In this document: positions 12,205 through 23,270 of the stretch, one piece after another
Layout: each line of letters begins with the position of its first letter
Position numbering within the stretch: position 1 is the first letter of the stretch
DNA from: Montifringilla adamsi
Lineage: Eukaryota > Chordata > Aves > Passeriformes > Passeridae
Reading direction: 5' to 3'
NCBI GenBank assembly: GCA_017590115.1
Contig: JAGGNK010008337.1
Span: 3,037,412-3,101,411 of the forward strand
DNA: 64,000 nt
Notes under the pieces: model-generated
Database searches by the model: none
What the model was told of the DNA's origin: nothing
What the model saw: the letters and a program-made list of their open reading frames with translations, nothing else
Made by a program: the position numbers and the translations under genes

Positions 12205-13245
12205 GGCTCACCATGAAGTGCTTCAGCAGTCCATATTAGGACTGGGAATGTTTAATATATTCATTAGCGTTCTGGAAAAGAGAGGGGAAGGTGACAAAAT
12301 TTGCACAGGGCGCAAAAATATTTAGGTTACTCGTGATTACAAAAGATTAGAAAAGCTAGATAGATGTGCAGCATGAAGACAGATGAAATCCACTGTTCAT
12401 AAATGCAAGGTAATGCATATTTGAATGAATAATTTTCAAAACTCATGGACAAGGATAGGTTGTAAATTAACCAACCACTTGGGAAAAAGAGAGGGAGGGA
12501 GAAAACATGTGCCACTCTGGAGAAAACATGTGCCACTCTGGACAACTCAAAGCAGCAGTCAAAAAAAGTAAATGTGTTGCTGTGCTGCATAAAGAAGGGT
12601 AGGAATTAATTCTAAATTACCACATCACTGAGTAACTGGACAGTGTATCTGAAATGCTGTACCAAGCTGCAATCAACTCACCCAGAAAAACCATAAAACT
12701 GAAATAGGAAGGAGCAACAAAAATGATTAGTGGCAAAAGAAAGGACTGTGAAGACTGGGGCTGCTTAGTTTATTGAAGACAAATAAAAAGGGGACACGAG
12801 AGAGTTAATGAAAGTTACAAAGATCAATTGCCTGGTCCTAGAAGCCTCTCCTCCTAATGCAACAACGCTGAAAAACAACATCTTTAAAAACCAATAAGGG
12901 AAATATTATTTTACACAGTTCATAATTAACCTATGGAACTGATTGCCACAAGATATCCTTCTGGCTAAGGACTTAATATGATATAAAATAGTTTAATTTA
13001 GATGCTTATGTGAATAATGAGGACATCCCAGCTAGGATTAAGATAAATATCTTAGAAAGGCTGAAACCCCTAATGCTTTGTGACAGAAATGAACCATGGG
13101 CTGATGGAGGTTGGAGAGAAACATCCTCTTTGGGCGATAAAAAATGTCTGTGTCTTCCCTTGAGCAATTTGGTACTGAGCATTCCCAAAAGCTGCAGTTG
13201 GGGCTGGAGAGACTGACAGTCCAGTCTCATCAGGCACATCTAAAG
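12205..13245 (+). mobile_element. Ancient, inactive CR1-superfamily LINE, 3' part
   Basis: This is the 3' portion of a CR1-type non-LTR retrotransposon: the end of the reverse-transcriptase ORF and the 3' untranslated region. Near 12251-12325 a broken frame reads FNIFI then LEK, matching the CR1 stretch FNIFINDLEKG. The segment after it corresponds to KFADDTK, but the two catalytic aspartates at 12306-12311 are replaced (CAGGGC, Gln-Gly). Further diagnostic stretches in the expected order are the GCAGATGAAATcCActgTTcATAAATGCAA region at about 12380-12410, CAGCAGTCAAAAAAAGtAAA near 12553, CAACAAAAATGATTAGTGGC near 12715, and CTATGGAACTGATTGCCACAAGAT near 12931. The order and length agree with a full 3' end. 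Many stops and indels show that it is dead and old, resembling lineages shared with turtles and crocodilians more than young avian CR1. The assignment rests on recalled consensus. Confidence 0.8.
12499..12540 (+). repeat. 21-bp perfect tandem duplication inside the CR1 relic
   Basis: GAGAAAACATGTGCCACTCTG occupies 12499-12519 and is repeated without change at 12520-12540. The surrounding CR1 copy is highly mutated, so two identical units imply a recent slippage or repair event, much younger than the insertion. Confidence 0.9.
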
Positions 13246-16200
13246 CAACATCCCTTTGTGCTGACCTGAAATTGGCACCTCCACTGTCCTCACTGGGGCC
13301 AGGATTTCAGACTTGGATTTTGGGAACAGCGCTGTTTGCCATGGTACCAAGGGGAGGAATATTTTGGATACAACACTGAGAGACTTAAACAGTTTAGTAA
13401 AGCAACACTGAGAGCAAAATAGTACCAAATGTAGTGCACACTCGAGAGTGGGGAAAATGGCGTTTTCTACTTTATGCCACCAAACCTGTCCAGGTTTTCT
13501 AATTTGTTTATCATGCTCATTTTGTTTCGTACATGAGAGAATCCTGTTAACAGAAAAGTACAAGTAAAGCTCTATAATCAGCTACTGTGTCAGAATCCTG
13601 GCAGATTTCAGTGCATCTATCCCAACATCCATGAGCAAAAAGGGAGGGAAAAAAGTTTAAAAATTATAGAGGAGAAAAGCTATTGCCACCTAAATCCCTC
13701 TGAATGGAACTTGATCTCTTAGGTACATTTGCAAAATGAGATGTGGAGCTTTGTAACAGCCTTCTGTAGAAATTACTTTGTTCAAAATATGGCCCACCCA
13801 AGTACAAACAGATTTTTTCCCCCCTTATAGCTACCAGTTAAGACAGTGTCTACGGTACAGACCTAAATCTGAATCAATGATTAATATGTAAACAGAATTT
13901 GACTTGCTCTTCTTTTGTGCTTACCGCCAAGATACAATCTGGCACAACAGTTTTGTTTGACAGACAGCCCTGGCCTATGCTTGTCAACTAGCCAATATAA
14001 AACAACATTATTACTGTATAATCTCGAATTAGGCTGTAAAATATTTCAATTGTGTGACACACATGATGAGAAGATTTTAGAGTTCTCACATGTTTACATA
14101 ATTAGCACTGCATATTTGTTAAATTAAGGTATCACTATCACCTTTATTACCATATCCCTCCTCCTCCACTGCAGTGTCTGTGTCTTGTGTAACCTCACAT
14201 GTCTTAACTTTTCAAAGGCAACAGAAAAAGGAGCCTGCGTCTCTGTGAGGATTCTCCTGCTTCTGTGCAATTCTAATAAAAGGTATCAGAATACCCACCC
14301 TTTTTCACAGTGCTTCAAAAAAATAGCTGCTGAGGTGCAACTCAAGTAAGGAAAAGAAAGCACAAGAGGGAAATGGCCTCAAAGACCTGACTTCAGGTGT
14401 ATTTAATCCTTCCACTACTGGTTTAAAAGTATTAAGTAGCCATAGGCTATCCCTGGGTAGAAAGACGGTTCAGTGACATCCCTTTTGTAAATATGTAGCT
14501 GCTCAGCCTCCTCCTAAACTCCACATTGAAGTCTGCTGCTTTTTCAGATTAATTCAGTTTGAATACTGCTGACTGTCTGTCACTACAGTCATATGTCACT
14601 GGTAGCAGCTCAGAAAGCCTAACCCCCTTCTCTAATGTCATTGCACACAATTCATTTTTAAATGTAGTGTAATAGTTTAGGAATACCAGTAAAACAGTGT
14701 GGGGAAAGGCATTTTCAATTTAAGGGGTGTGTGAGGCAGTTTACAACACTGTATTAGATGAGCCAAGCATGTTTCCTTGAGAGGGGCACATATGGTACAG
14801 GTGAGACTTGCAAAAATATTGTTCCAATAATTACCAAGACCATTAATAAGAGTGTTAGTAGTAGTTTCAACCATGTGGCATGGAATTACCAATAATGTTA
14901 TTTAATTGGGGAGGTATTTCTTAAGGAGCTAGGTACTGCCTAGAACAAATACATCTAAATCCACCCCAGGATAACCACAGCCACAAAACCAGGCTTGGAT
15001 TCTGTTTATCCCACCAGGTTTGGCTCAGGATACTCCGACTCCAGCTGTAAGCCACAGAGAAGGTCACAGCGGTTTGGCTGTGGGGCTCTGACCAGGACCT
15101 GCTTCAACAGAGACACCCTTGGCTCTCAATTTACACTCTAAAAGTATTTGAGACATGGACACAAATGAAATCTGGATGTGTTCTGCCCCCAGCTGTGCAC
15201 ACCATCTCCCCCCTTCAGCTTCACTCATGTCAAGAAGGTGGCAAAATAAATGGCAGAAGGAGGCCCTGGCAGACAGGCCCACTGCCCTGACCAAACAGGC
15301 TGGCTCTGTTCAAAACAAGCACACAGCACGAGCAGTAACCCCACCAAAGAGCTTCTTAAATGTGGCTTGATCTTTCCCAAAACTTCAGCTTTCTGGCTTT
15401 CTGATTTAATTCCAAGTGCAATAATAAACACACTCCTCTGTTTACAGCTCCATAAATAGTGCCTTGTGTTTTCTGAAACAATGCAGCTCTGGGCTGTCTC
15501 TGTGATCGTTTATTTTATATCATCCTTAAGTTGCCATTTATTTACATTTCTGGAAACAGCTACCCCATGAAACAAATGGCCTGTTTTGTTAAGTCATGGT
15601 CAAGGATGTTTCCTTCAACTTATCACATCTAGAAATGCCACAGACAGAAATGCTTTCAGGCTATTTGCTAAGAAAACTAACATAAGCTCCTTATCAGAAA
15701 ATATTACATTTCCCCGAAAGGTGAGCTGTTCTGTCAGTTTTTCAGGCCATGTGAAATTCCTTCTCTGCTCTGACAGGTCACTGAACAGAAGTTGATGGCA
15801 CACAGTGGTTGCCCAGGATGCCAGGCAGAGCCTTCAGCCACACGTGCCTGCAGGTTGTGGCACAGACGCAGGAAGCCTCGCCCTGACACATCCAGCCCAG
15901 GGGGCATAGTCCGGGCTGGGGGCTTTTGTGGTTTGCTTGGGGTTGGCTCAGGACTTTCTCCCTGCCTTTCACTCTTCTTAGGCTGCCTCCAGAGACAAGG
16001 CACATGCAGTGCTACGTGTGCCAGCCTCTTCTGTTCACATCCCACAAGTGGCAGCCAGAACTGGCTCCTTCGAGGACTCACGGATCCCCATCTCTTCAAA
16101 ATCACAAGAAACCAGAAGAGACTCACATCTCTGTTTCCGGGTTTTAGAGCATCCTCTCGTTTTTCATCCTACTAAACCCAAAATATTGGCAGCTGCAGAC

Positions 16201-16491
16201 TGACAAGTCTAAGTTTAAGGGGCAACACAAGAGTTCAGGCAGTGTAGCTGCTTTCCTCAACCAAAGCAGCTGATTTCCAGGTTGCTCGTGTCCCTAAGAG
16301 CTGAGGAACAGCTGAGGAACCAAGATCAACACTGCACGTGCTTTGCTTTATACATATTTACATTAAACTTATAAACCTTCAGTGTCCACAATGAAGGTGA
16401 AAGCTGCAGCTGGCAAACTACTCTGATTTTGTGGTGTTTTAGAAACTGCAGCCGAGGAAGCTGCCCCGCCAAATCCTGATGGACTGGCCCA
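13246..16491. other. Unique non-coding DNA with a GC-richer patch, no gene seen
   Basis: Just after the CR1 relic, about 13260-13315 reads CTCCACTGTCCTCACTGGGG then CCAGGATTTCA, resembling the end of an old amniote repeat (CATTGACTTCAGTGGGGCCA in memory); this is weak. 13,700-15,000 is AT-rich unique DNA. 15,780-16,150 is GC-richer and open on both strands (130 and 127 codons), but the two frames overlap almost fully and neither is recognisable. An 11-bp direct duplication, GCTGAGGAAC(A/C), sits at 16300-16321. Confidence 0.55.
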
Positions 16492-16599
16492 CACATCGCT
16501 TTTTTATCTTTTTTTTCCCCCCTCTGAAAACTATAGAATTTCAATTCATTACATGAGATTGGTTAGAATTAAAGTCTCTTTTTAAGTTGATATTAAGTT
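16492..16599 (+). repeat. Left arm of a 108-bp inverted duplication
   Basis: This segment runs from CACATCGCTTTTTTATC through CTATAGAATTTCAATTCATT, ACATGAGATTGGTTAGAATT and GTCTCTTTTTAAGTTGATAT. It is the reverse complement of 18933-19042. By eye the arms differ by two substitutions in unique sequence (AAAACTATAG vs AAAGCTATAG; GAATTAAAG vs GAATTCAAG). A third difference and a 2-nt length change lie in the T/C tract. Similarity stops abruptly at both ends. No known repeat family is recognised in it. Confidence 0.95.
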
Positions 16600-18932
16600 A
16601 AGTTGCCATGTGACAACACACAACACACAGGCACAATAGATTCAAGCAGGTTTCCCTCGTGCTGGCACACATCTGCCAGATGCAAAGTTCAACATACAGA
16701 CACACCATGGACATGAATAGACAAGGAGAAATCCAAAGGAACAACGGGGGAGACACTCTTTTTTTCCCCAGAGAAACTCCTGGTTTTAATCTTTTTGTTT
16801 TATTTTTTCTTTTCTGTCCATTCAAGTTTAAAACTCATTCCTTCTCTTTTCAGGAGAATATTTTCCCTGTGTGATGATGAGGGGCAGTAGCAGATAAAGT
16901 TCAAAATAAAACTTTACTAGCTGCCATCCTTTGGTTCATTTGTGATTCTCCCCACCCTGCCCTTTCTGCCAGGTGTTATCCACACACTGTTCAGGATTTC
17001 CTGCTGGAGAGAAGCAGCACAACTGGGCATAGGTAAATTCCCTCCTCTCTGCGTTATCACCAGCTGATCTTATCTACTTATTACAATTTATAAAGACACA
17101 GATAGCCTCGTGCTCCAGCCCCACTTCAGGAGGAGTGCCCATTAAAACACCCATCATTCTCCCAGCAGCCTCCTCCTCCTCCTCTGCAGACTGAGGAAAG
17201 GCAGCCCTGTGACAGGAACTGTCATGGAGCTGGTGGATTCCAGGCTGACAACTTCCAAAATCGCAGACAACTCATTTTTAAATAGGCCCCTCATTTGCCT
17301 TGCTGCGGCTCAGCAGTAGCAGAGACACCTTGTCTAGGTCACAGACAACAGGAGAGAGGCGATTTTGCAGTTTTGTTAAAATTTGCCTTCTTTTATCGCC
17401 CATCCCTATTTCAGAAGGGCAACAAACACTCTCTGTATAAGTGTCCACTACAAAATGGGAATTAAAGAGGCTAGTGTTTATAGCAGCACTACTATTTGAT
17501 GCCAAAAATAAGTCTGATGTTTCTATTCAGGAATAGGAAATAACACTCTGAACAGGCAAGTCACTCCCCAATGGACTTTCTTTGAATTTTCTCCAAAGGC
17601 TATTTCCTTTTCCTAAATGTGGGAAATACTTCCTGTCTGTGAAGCAGCACAACCCAAATGCTGAGCAGAAAATTAATAAAACAAACAAAAAGAAAACAAA
17701 CAAAAGGACCTTTGTTCTGGAAAGAAATGGCACCAGCTCTGCTCAGGAAGCATAAAGAAACCCAACGGAAGAGAGAATAGACAAATCCTAAATAGGTTTC
17801 ATGTAAGATGATTAAAAGTGCTTCCTTTGCTGTATATTTGGCAACACATGAAATCTGAGTCAGAGATATATCCCTTTCCTTCCAGTGCTGCTGCTTGCAC
17901 TTCATGAATAAGTAAATGATTAAGAACACTTCAGATTTGGCATTATCAGACACATTACCTGGATCGTGTTGTTTCAATCACAGCCCCAGCTCTGACCAGT
18001 GCAGGTGCTCTCTGTGTCTCTGAGCTTGGCTCAGCTCCAGTGAGGAGCAGGAGGCATTTCAGAGTCCCCCAAATTCCAGGCTGCACCTGATCTGTATGGA
18101 TTTATAGCCCCCCACCTTCAACTGAGACGTTCCTCACTCAATTCCAAGCTGGATCCATCCACACTCACCACCCCAGGGCTTGTTTGTGCTTGTTGTCTGC
18201 ATGTACAGCACAGCACCAGTGATCCCAATTTTCCAATCCAAGAAACCTGGACATTTCCAAAAAGGCTCACAGAAGTTACCAGACACGGATGTATATCATG
18301 GATGAAAAAAATACCTTTTTACAACATCTATAAAACTGTGATTATAATAAATGTCTGCTTAATTAATACATCAGGACATAAAGCCATTTATTCTCCCCTC
18401 ATTTGCTATCGTTCTCCCTGTTCAGATTTAATAATGCAAAAAGGTTGCTCAGATGCCAAACGGTAAAAATAATAAAAATACATTTATCATTGATCTGAAA
18501 AGCAGAAATGCCTGGCAGTACTTCTGGCACAGAGAACACTGCCAAATTTTCTTAACTGAAATCCAAATAACATTTCACCAAAAAATCTTCAAAACATACC
18601 AGGAAATATGTATGAAGTGATAGATAAAGCAGTCTGAGAAATGCACAGAGCACAGCGAAACAGGTGCCCAGAATAACCATTATTACAATATGCACAATAA
18701 GGAGGGGGGGAAAGGGGTAGAGAGAGAAAAAGAGAGAGGAAAAAAAGCTTTCAAAATGGTTAAATTCATGAGGGCTACAGAGCCTCAAATTGAAATTATC
18801 TCACTCTGCACTGATAAATAAAGTGGCTCTGGTACCTAAATCATGACACTAACTATACGTTTCGATTTTTTTAAGTAGTGATTAGGTGGATACTCAGGGG
18901 AACCTACTAGCCTTCACAGAGATAACAGACTC
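16600..18932. other. Spacer between the inverted arms, no gene seen
   Basis: These 2.33 kb separate the two inverted arms. The longest frame (125 codons, 17600-17977 minus) is not recognisable. The sequence includes pyrimidine-rich DNA near 16,770-16,870, a small CTCCTCCTCCTCCTC run near 17,169-17,183, and the purine tract at 18,699-18,747. No transposase-like coding or terminal motifs were seen that would make the whole 16,492-19,042 interval a transposon. Confidence 0.55.
18699..18747 (+). repeat. Purine-only tract
   Basis: About 49 nt are purines apart from one T near 18718: a G-rich part (GGAGGGGGGGAAAGGGG) followed by GA repeats and an A run. Such polypurine tracts can form triplex DNA and are common in vertebrate non-coding sequence. 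Confidence 0.85.
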
Positions 18933-19300
18933 AACTTAATATCAACTTAAAAAGAGACTTGAATTCTAACCAATCTCATGTAATGAATTGAAATTCTATA
19001 GCTTTCAGAGGGAGGAAAAAAAAAAGATAAAAAAGCGATGTGGCTCCATTCTCTAACTTGCTGTCAGGAAATATAATTTGTGCTCTCGGTGATTCACCTA
19101 GCTCATATGCAGCATGCAAATTTATTTCCCTAATAATCAGACCTGGAGATTGCCCAAGAGGATTAATAGCATCATTCCTTATGACCGCCAGGATATTATG
19201 CACCTCTGACATGGAAAAATTGTGTTAGTTCTACAGAGAAAACGCAAGGATATTTGTCCTGCTAGACAATATAATAGGCTGGTGCATCATCAGATTACAA
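18925..19300. promoter_or_regulatory. Candidate conserved non-coding element containing the right inverted arm
   Basis: This is repeat-free, compositionally complex, AT-rich sequence with several protein-binding-like cores: TATGCAGCATGCAAATTTAT at about 19107-19126 contains the octamer-like ATGCAAAT, followed by CCCTAATAATCAG and GAGGATTAATAGCATCATTC, where GGATTA is a bicoid/OTX-type core. This texture is typical of developmental enhancers in gene deserts. Conservation is inferred, not seen. The small frames at 18976-19212 (-) and 19040-19228 (+) overlap and look fortuitous. Confidence 0.4.
18933..19042 (-). repeat. Right arm of a 110-bp inverted duplication
   Basis: This is the reverse complement of 16492-16599. 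The arm carries a run of ten A (19016-19025), while the left arm has eight T. Because this arm sits inside a longer enhancer-like block, it is the more likely original. The left arm would then be the inverted copy, but direction cannot be settled from one sequence. Confidence 0.95.
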
Positions 19301-19779
19301 TGTCATTTCAAAAACCTTGAATACAAATAATGTACAGTGGGGGAAATGTTGGTACAACCTCCCTTAATTCAGTAGCCTTGAATTCACATGTATTTTTTTG
19401 CCTGTGCTTTTTTATTCCTCTCCCCATTATAGTCTGTAGAACACTGCTAGGAAAAGGCAAAGGTATTTTATATTAAACCCATCTCTTTTTGTTTGTTCTT
19501 ATGTTATTCTTTGAGAATAGCCTATATGGACACTGCAGGATAAAATAACATAAAATCCACGGCTTCCAGTTTTTCAAAGAGCTGAATACACCCACAGTCC
19601 CAGTACACTGTATTCCATATGTGAATACAGAGCAATTTATTTGCACAATTGCTTAATTTTGATTCGCAAGTCAAAGCAATGCGTTCTGCAGGCTCCGGCA
19701 TTCACACAGGAAGAATTTTAATTTTTCAAATCTTTTTTTTTTTTAACTAGTTGGTCAGGAAATTTTCTTTTAAAAAAAG

Positions 19780-19796
19780 AAAAAAAAAAAAAAAAA
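19780..19796 (+). repeat. Poly-A tract
   Basis: A run of 17 A is preceded by T-rich and A-rich sequence (19732-19778). It is not attached to any retrocopy I can recognise. Confidence 0.9.
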
Positions 19797-19829
19797 GGGA
19801 ATGTTTCCCGCTGTACTTTAGACCAAAGA

Positions 19830-20530
19830 ACACCGCCTCAGAGACAAGACAAAATTTCATTATTATGCGCATGGGAGCAATAAGATTAGCTCCTATTGCT
19901 GCCCCTAAGGTGGAGCAGCAGGAGGAACCAATGGGACGATGCTAATGTGTATGTTAATAGTATTCTCCTCCAAGAAGTTGGGATAATTAAACATGTACCA
20001 TCTCTTTAAGACAGAACTGCACACATTTTCTTCGGATGGGTGTTTACAAGATTTCCAATTTCAGGTCACAGCCATTTCTGAGATTGCTTAAGAAAGAGAT
20101 GGGAATAACTTATCTTATTCATGTATTCAAAGAACCTTATAAAATGTGCAAAACATAACAGTTTTAAGGGGCAAAACATGCATCTTGCCTTGACAGACCT
20201 GCTTTGTTATGTGTAGTGTTGTACACTGACCTAATATATTGAACATTTTAAGCTAATATACCTTGTAGGAACCAGCCTTTAATGTGATGGATTTTATAGT
20301 ATCTCATTAGGGTGTGTTTATATAACCTGATACTAAACACATTTTCAGATTCATGTTCCTTATTAAAATTGTGAGCTGTATTGATTTTTAGTTGAACAGC
20401 AACAGAGACATTTTAATATTAGGAAAGGCTGCTCTGAAGTTATTTTCACAGATCACAACTACTGTGACACAAACAGTGCACATATCTCTCATCTTTCTTT
20501 ACAGCCTCAATTAGAAGAATCAGGATGTGT
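19830..20530. promoter_or_regulatory. Candidate conserved non-coding element
   Basis: About 700 bp of unique, low-CpG, mixed-composition sequence without tandem or interspersed repeats. It includes TTATTATGCGCATGGGAGCAAT (with the 8-bp palindrome ATGCGCAT), GGAGGAACCAATGGGACGATG and GATGCTAATGTGTATGTTAATAG, plus several ATTAG/TAAT cores. There is a CCAAT box but no nearby TATA or start codon context. It is the best-looking enhancer-type block by texture. Only an alignment to other birds and mammals can show conservation. Confidence 0.4.
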
Positions 20531-21059
20531 TACCCCACCTGCTTTTCTATTGGTTGAGCAATTCTCTGCCTCCATTTACAACGCCAAAAAGCATTTTTAT
20601 TCATTGCTTTGGGGGGGTGTTATTTTTAAATATACATTCGTGACAAGCTCCCAAACAGTATTTATATTTTTCCTTCTAAAGAACCGTGTGTTTTTAAAAA
20701 CAAAATACCTTAATGCATCTGCTTTTCAAGTTTCCATAACAAACTGAGCAGCTACAGCAGTGTTTACTCTGATACAGCACACACAGAAACTTACCATTCT
20801 GAGCAATGTACAAAAAATAATGACTTTCCCATCCTAATGTCTCCATTTTGTAAACCAGTCTTCAAAGGTAAATCTAATGTCAGCAATAAATAGAGTGGCT
20901 CCAATATTTCTCTGAGGAGTCACAGGGAAATAATGATCTTTGAGGCACTGTAAATAGTTTAAATTATTGGAAGGTCCTTGTAAGAAATGAAATATGAGGA
21001 TTAAAAAAAAAAAAAACCAAACTCGATTTCTCTATTGTGAAGTTAGGGCATTTGGAGGG
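20531..21059. other. AT-rich unique DNA, no gene seen
   Basis: This has only a 65-codon unrecognised frame (20550-20747), a G7 run at about 20610 and an A14 run at 21003-21016. No feature can be supported. Confidence 0.6.
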
Positions 21060-22340
21060 AGCCCAAATTTTAAACGCAAATATTTAGAGAGAGAAATTAT
21101 CGCTTCTGAGACAAGCAAATCATACACTTATTCCTGACTCTTATTGATTTAATGAACTGCTTGTTAATAGAATGCCGCTTGGAGAAACAAAGAACAGCCG
21201 TGGAAGAGTAAGTGTTCCTCACATTCCTGCAGGTTTAAAACCAACCTCTAAGTCTTCAGCAGGGAAAAGGCTGGAAATTAAATCGCAGCACATAGGAACC
21301 ACCAGATTTAATAGAGCCACTTGTGCCATTTAACCACACCTGTTACTTGTGCTACAGCACTGCTGAAGCAGTTCAGGAATCTCCAGTAAATTGGTACACT
21401 TGGCCTAAGATGTTTTAGGTCTGAACTGGGTCTCAGAAAGAAGATTTCCCTTAATTTTGCCTCTGGCATGCTATTCATTATTAAACATTAAAGTTGTGTC
21501 AATTACTTACTTCCATAGTTGATTATTATCCTGGTTATTCTACCAGCTAATCAACGCTTCTCTAACACATGTCTAGCGGTGACTTTGAATTGATGTACAG
21601 AATATAATTATTTGTGCAAATTTCTTTTGTTTCTTGTTAACCACTGAAATTGGTTAATTACTTTAATCCCCACAACCCCTCAAAAAGAAAGTATCTTGAT
21701 TTACCAATTTATTTTTAATCAATATTAGGCTGAGCTTTGAAAGTTGACTATTCAGCCAACGTAAGACACTGCACTGAGAGGAAAAAAAAAATTTATATTT
21801 TCTACATGTCCTTTAAAGCAGAATGAAAACACCTTCATCTGAAAGACTTTGGTAGCTTTATCAGATCCAAGGCTCTTCCTTTGAGGTGTAATTATTTTAC
21901 CATTATTACAAGCGAGGCTTTTAACAGAACAGTCATTCCCTCTATTTAAGCAGTAAGTTTTATAATTTATTACAGCTCTTTGGTCATCAACTCGCTATAC
22001 AAACAGTCGGTCACCAGTGACCAATTACATTAAGGTTAAGCAACATAACTTTAAATTAGAAATAAGCTAATGTATCTTCATCAAGGGCCTGCTGTGTTTT
22101 CAGTGCTGTTTATGAGATGATACTAAATGTGGATATGGAGCACGCTCACTGGGACCAATTCCTATCGGCCTGAAAATGGAAAAGTCTTGAGCCTGCTCAG
22201 GTCCAGAGCTAATTAATGGGATAACATCTGCTTTACGCATTCTGCTGGAGTAATTTCTATCAACTTCACTGGGAAGATGCATGGGAAACTATCAGAGAAA
22301 TAAGTATCTATGCTGAACCATATTAATCTGTAGTGAGTCT
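21060..22340. promoter_or_regulatory. Candidate cluster of conserved non-coding elements
   Basis: This is AT-rich, complex, repeat-poor sequence with many homeodomain-type cores (TTAATTA, CTAATTAATGGG at about 22208-22219, CCAATTACATTAAGG near 22021). It also holds a hyphenated palindrome GGTCACCAGTGACC at 22009-22022, in which two GGTCA half-sites face each other as for nuclear receptors but with a 4-nt gap. A part at about 22190-22285 (TGGAGTAATTTCTATCAACTTCACTGGGAA) faintly resembles an old amniote palindromic repeat, so some of the block may be exapted repeat. Function is inferred from texture only. Confidence 0.35.
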
Positions 22341-22585
22341 GGAAATAGGAATTTCAATTCTCCTATTATCCTAGGGATGGGCAGAGGGGGAGGACGAGGG
22401 CACAGGGCTTGTTTCTCGGCTGATCCAATTTCTGTGTTTGTAACAGATTGAGTTCTGTTTGCATGCATACACTTGCACACACACGGCAACTGCACGGGGC
22501 TGGCTTTGTCCCTGGGCTGGGGGGGTTTTAAAGGACACTGCAGCAGCTGAAGATGACCATGCTCCTCATGCAACAACCAGCTTTA

Positions 22586-22985
22586 TACAGCAAGGTGCTT
22601 AAGTGGTTTTACTGCATTACTTAAAAACACACCAGGAATGGCTAAAGAAAAAAATACAGTACTGTAAAGCAGGCTGCAAAAGTGATAAGAAGACACTTAT
22701 TTCATTTTATCAGCCTGGGTACAAGGTGCAGGGGCATGAAGGGCCAGGCACCTACTCTGGTCTGAGATTTGAATAAGACATGAAGGGAGCACTGGCCACC
22801 ACAAAAACCCAAATAAACAAACAATCACAAAAAACCCCCACCAAAAAACAAATAAACAACCACCCAAACCTCCTACTGAAGCCCCCTTGAGTTCCAAATT
22901 CAGGCTCACTTTCACCTGAATTTCATAACTTTGTCCAAAAACCACTGGGCAATTTTAACTACAGCAAGGTGCTTAAAACTGCATT
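22586..22985 (+). repeat. 17-bp direct repeat pair, 374 bp apart
   Basis: TACAGCAAGGTGCTTAA occurs at 22586-22602 and again at 22960-22976. Both copies are followed, after a short gap, by ACTGCATT (22611-22618 and 22978-22985). The pair could be a target-site duplication around an unrecognised insert, or a local duplication. The DNA between them includes the A/C-rich tract at 22,800-22,870. Confidence 0.7.
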
Positions 22986-23241
22986 TTGCTTGTGAGTTTT
23001 TCCCTGGTGAAGTACTGTAGGGCAGAGAGTCTGACTGCTGAGGAGAGACATTACATTTTTATGCATGTATGCTTTTGTCTGCCTGTGCCTACAGATATGT
23101 AAAACGTATGAAATTAATGCCCTTTTTAAAATGTCTGTACTGGAAACGTGTATATATTACTACAAAACACATTAATACCTAAAAATATCTACAAATATTC
23201 ATGACTGTATGAGAAAAAACTAAAACAGAAACAGGTAAATG

Positions 23242-23270
23242 TCTGAGAATCAGACATCTGAGAATCAGAC
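23242..23270 (+). repeat. 15-bp tandem duplication
   Basis: TCTGAGAATCAGACA at 23242-23256 is followed immediately by TCTGAGAATCAGAC at 23257-23270. This is a two-unit slippage duplication. Confidence 0.9.

Noticed and set aside
15734..16175. Opposing frames of 130 (minus) and 127 (plus) codons
   Set aside because: Both are open because the patch is GC-rich and poor in stop codons; neither peptide is recognisable.
16492..19042. A complete DNA transposon with 108-bp terminal inverted repeats
   Set aside because: No transposase remnant in the 2.33-kb spacer, no clear target-site duplication outside the arms, and one arm lies in longer unique enhancer-like DNA. Kept as an unexplained inverted duplication.
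22800..22870. Minus-strand peptide rich in Phe, Trp and Gly
   Set aside because: It is the translation of an A/C-only low-complexity tract.
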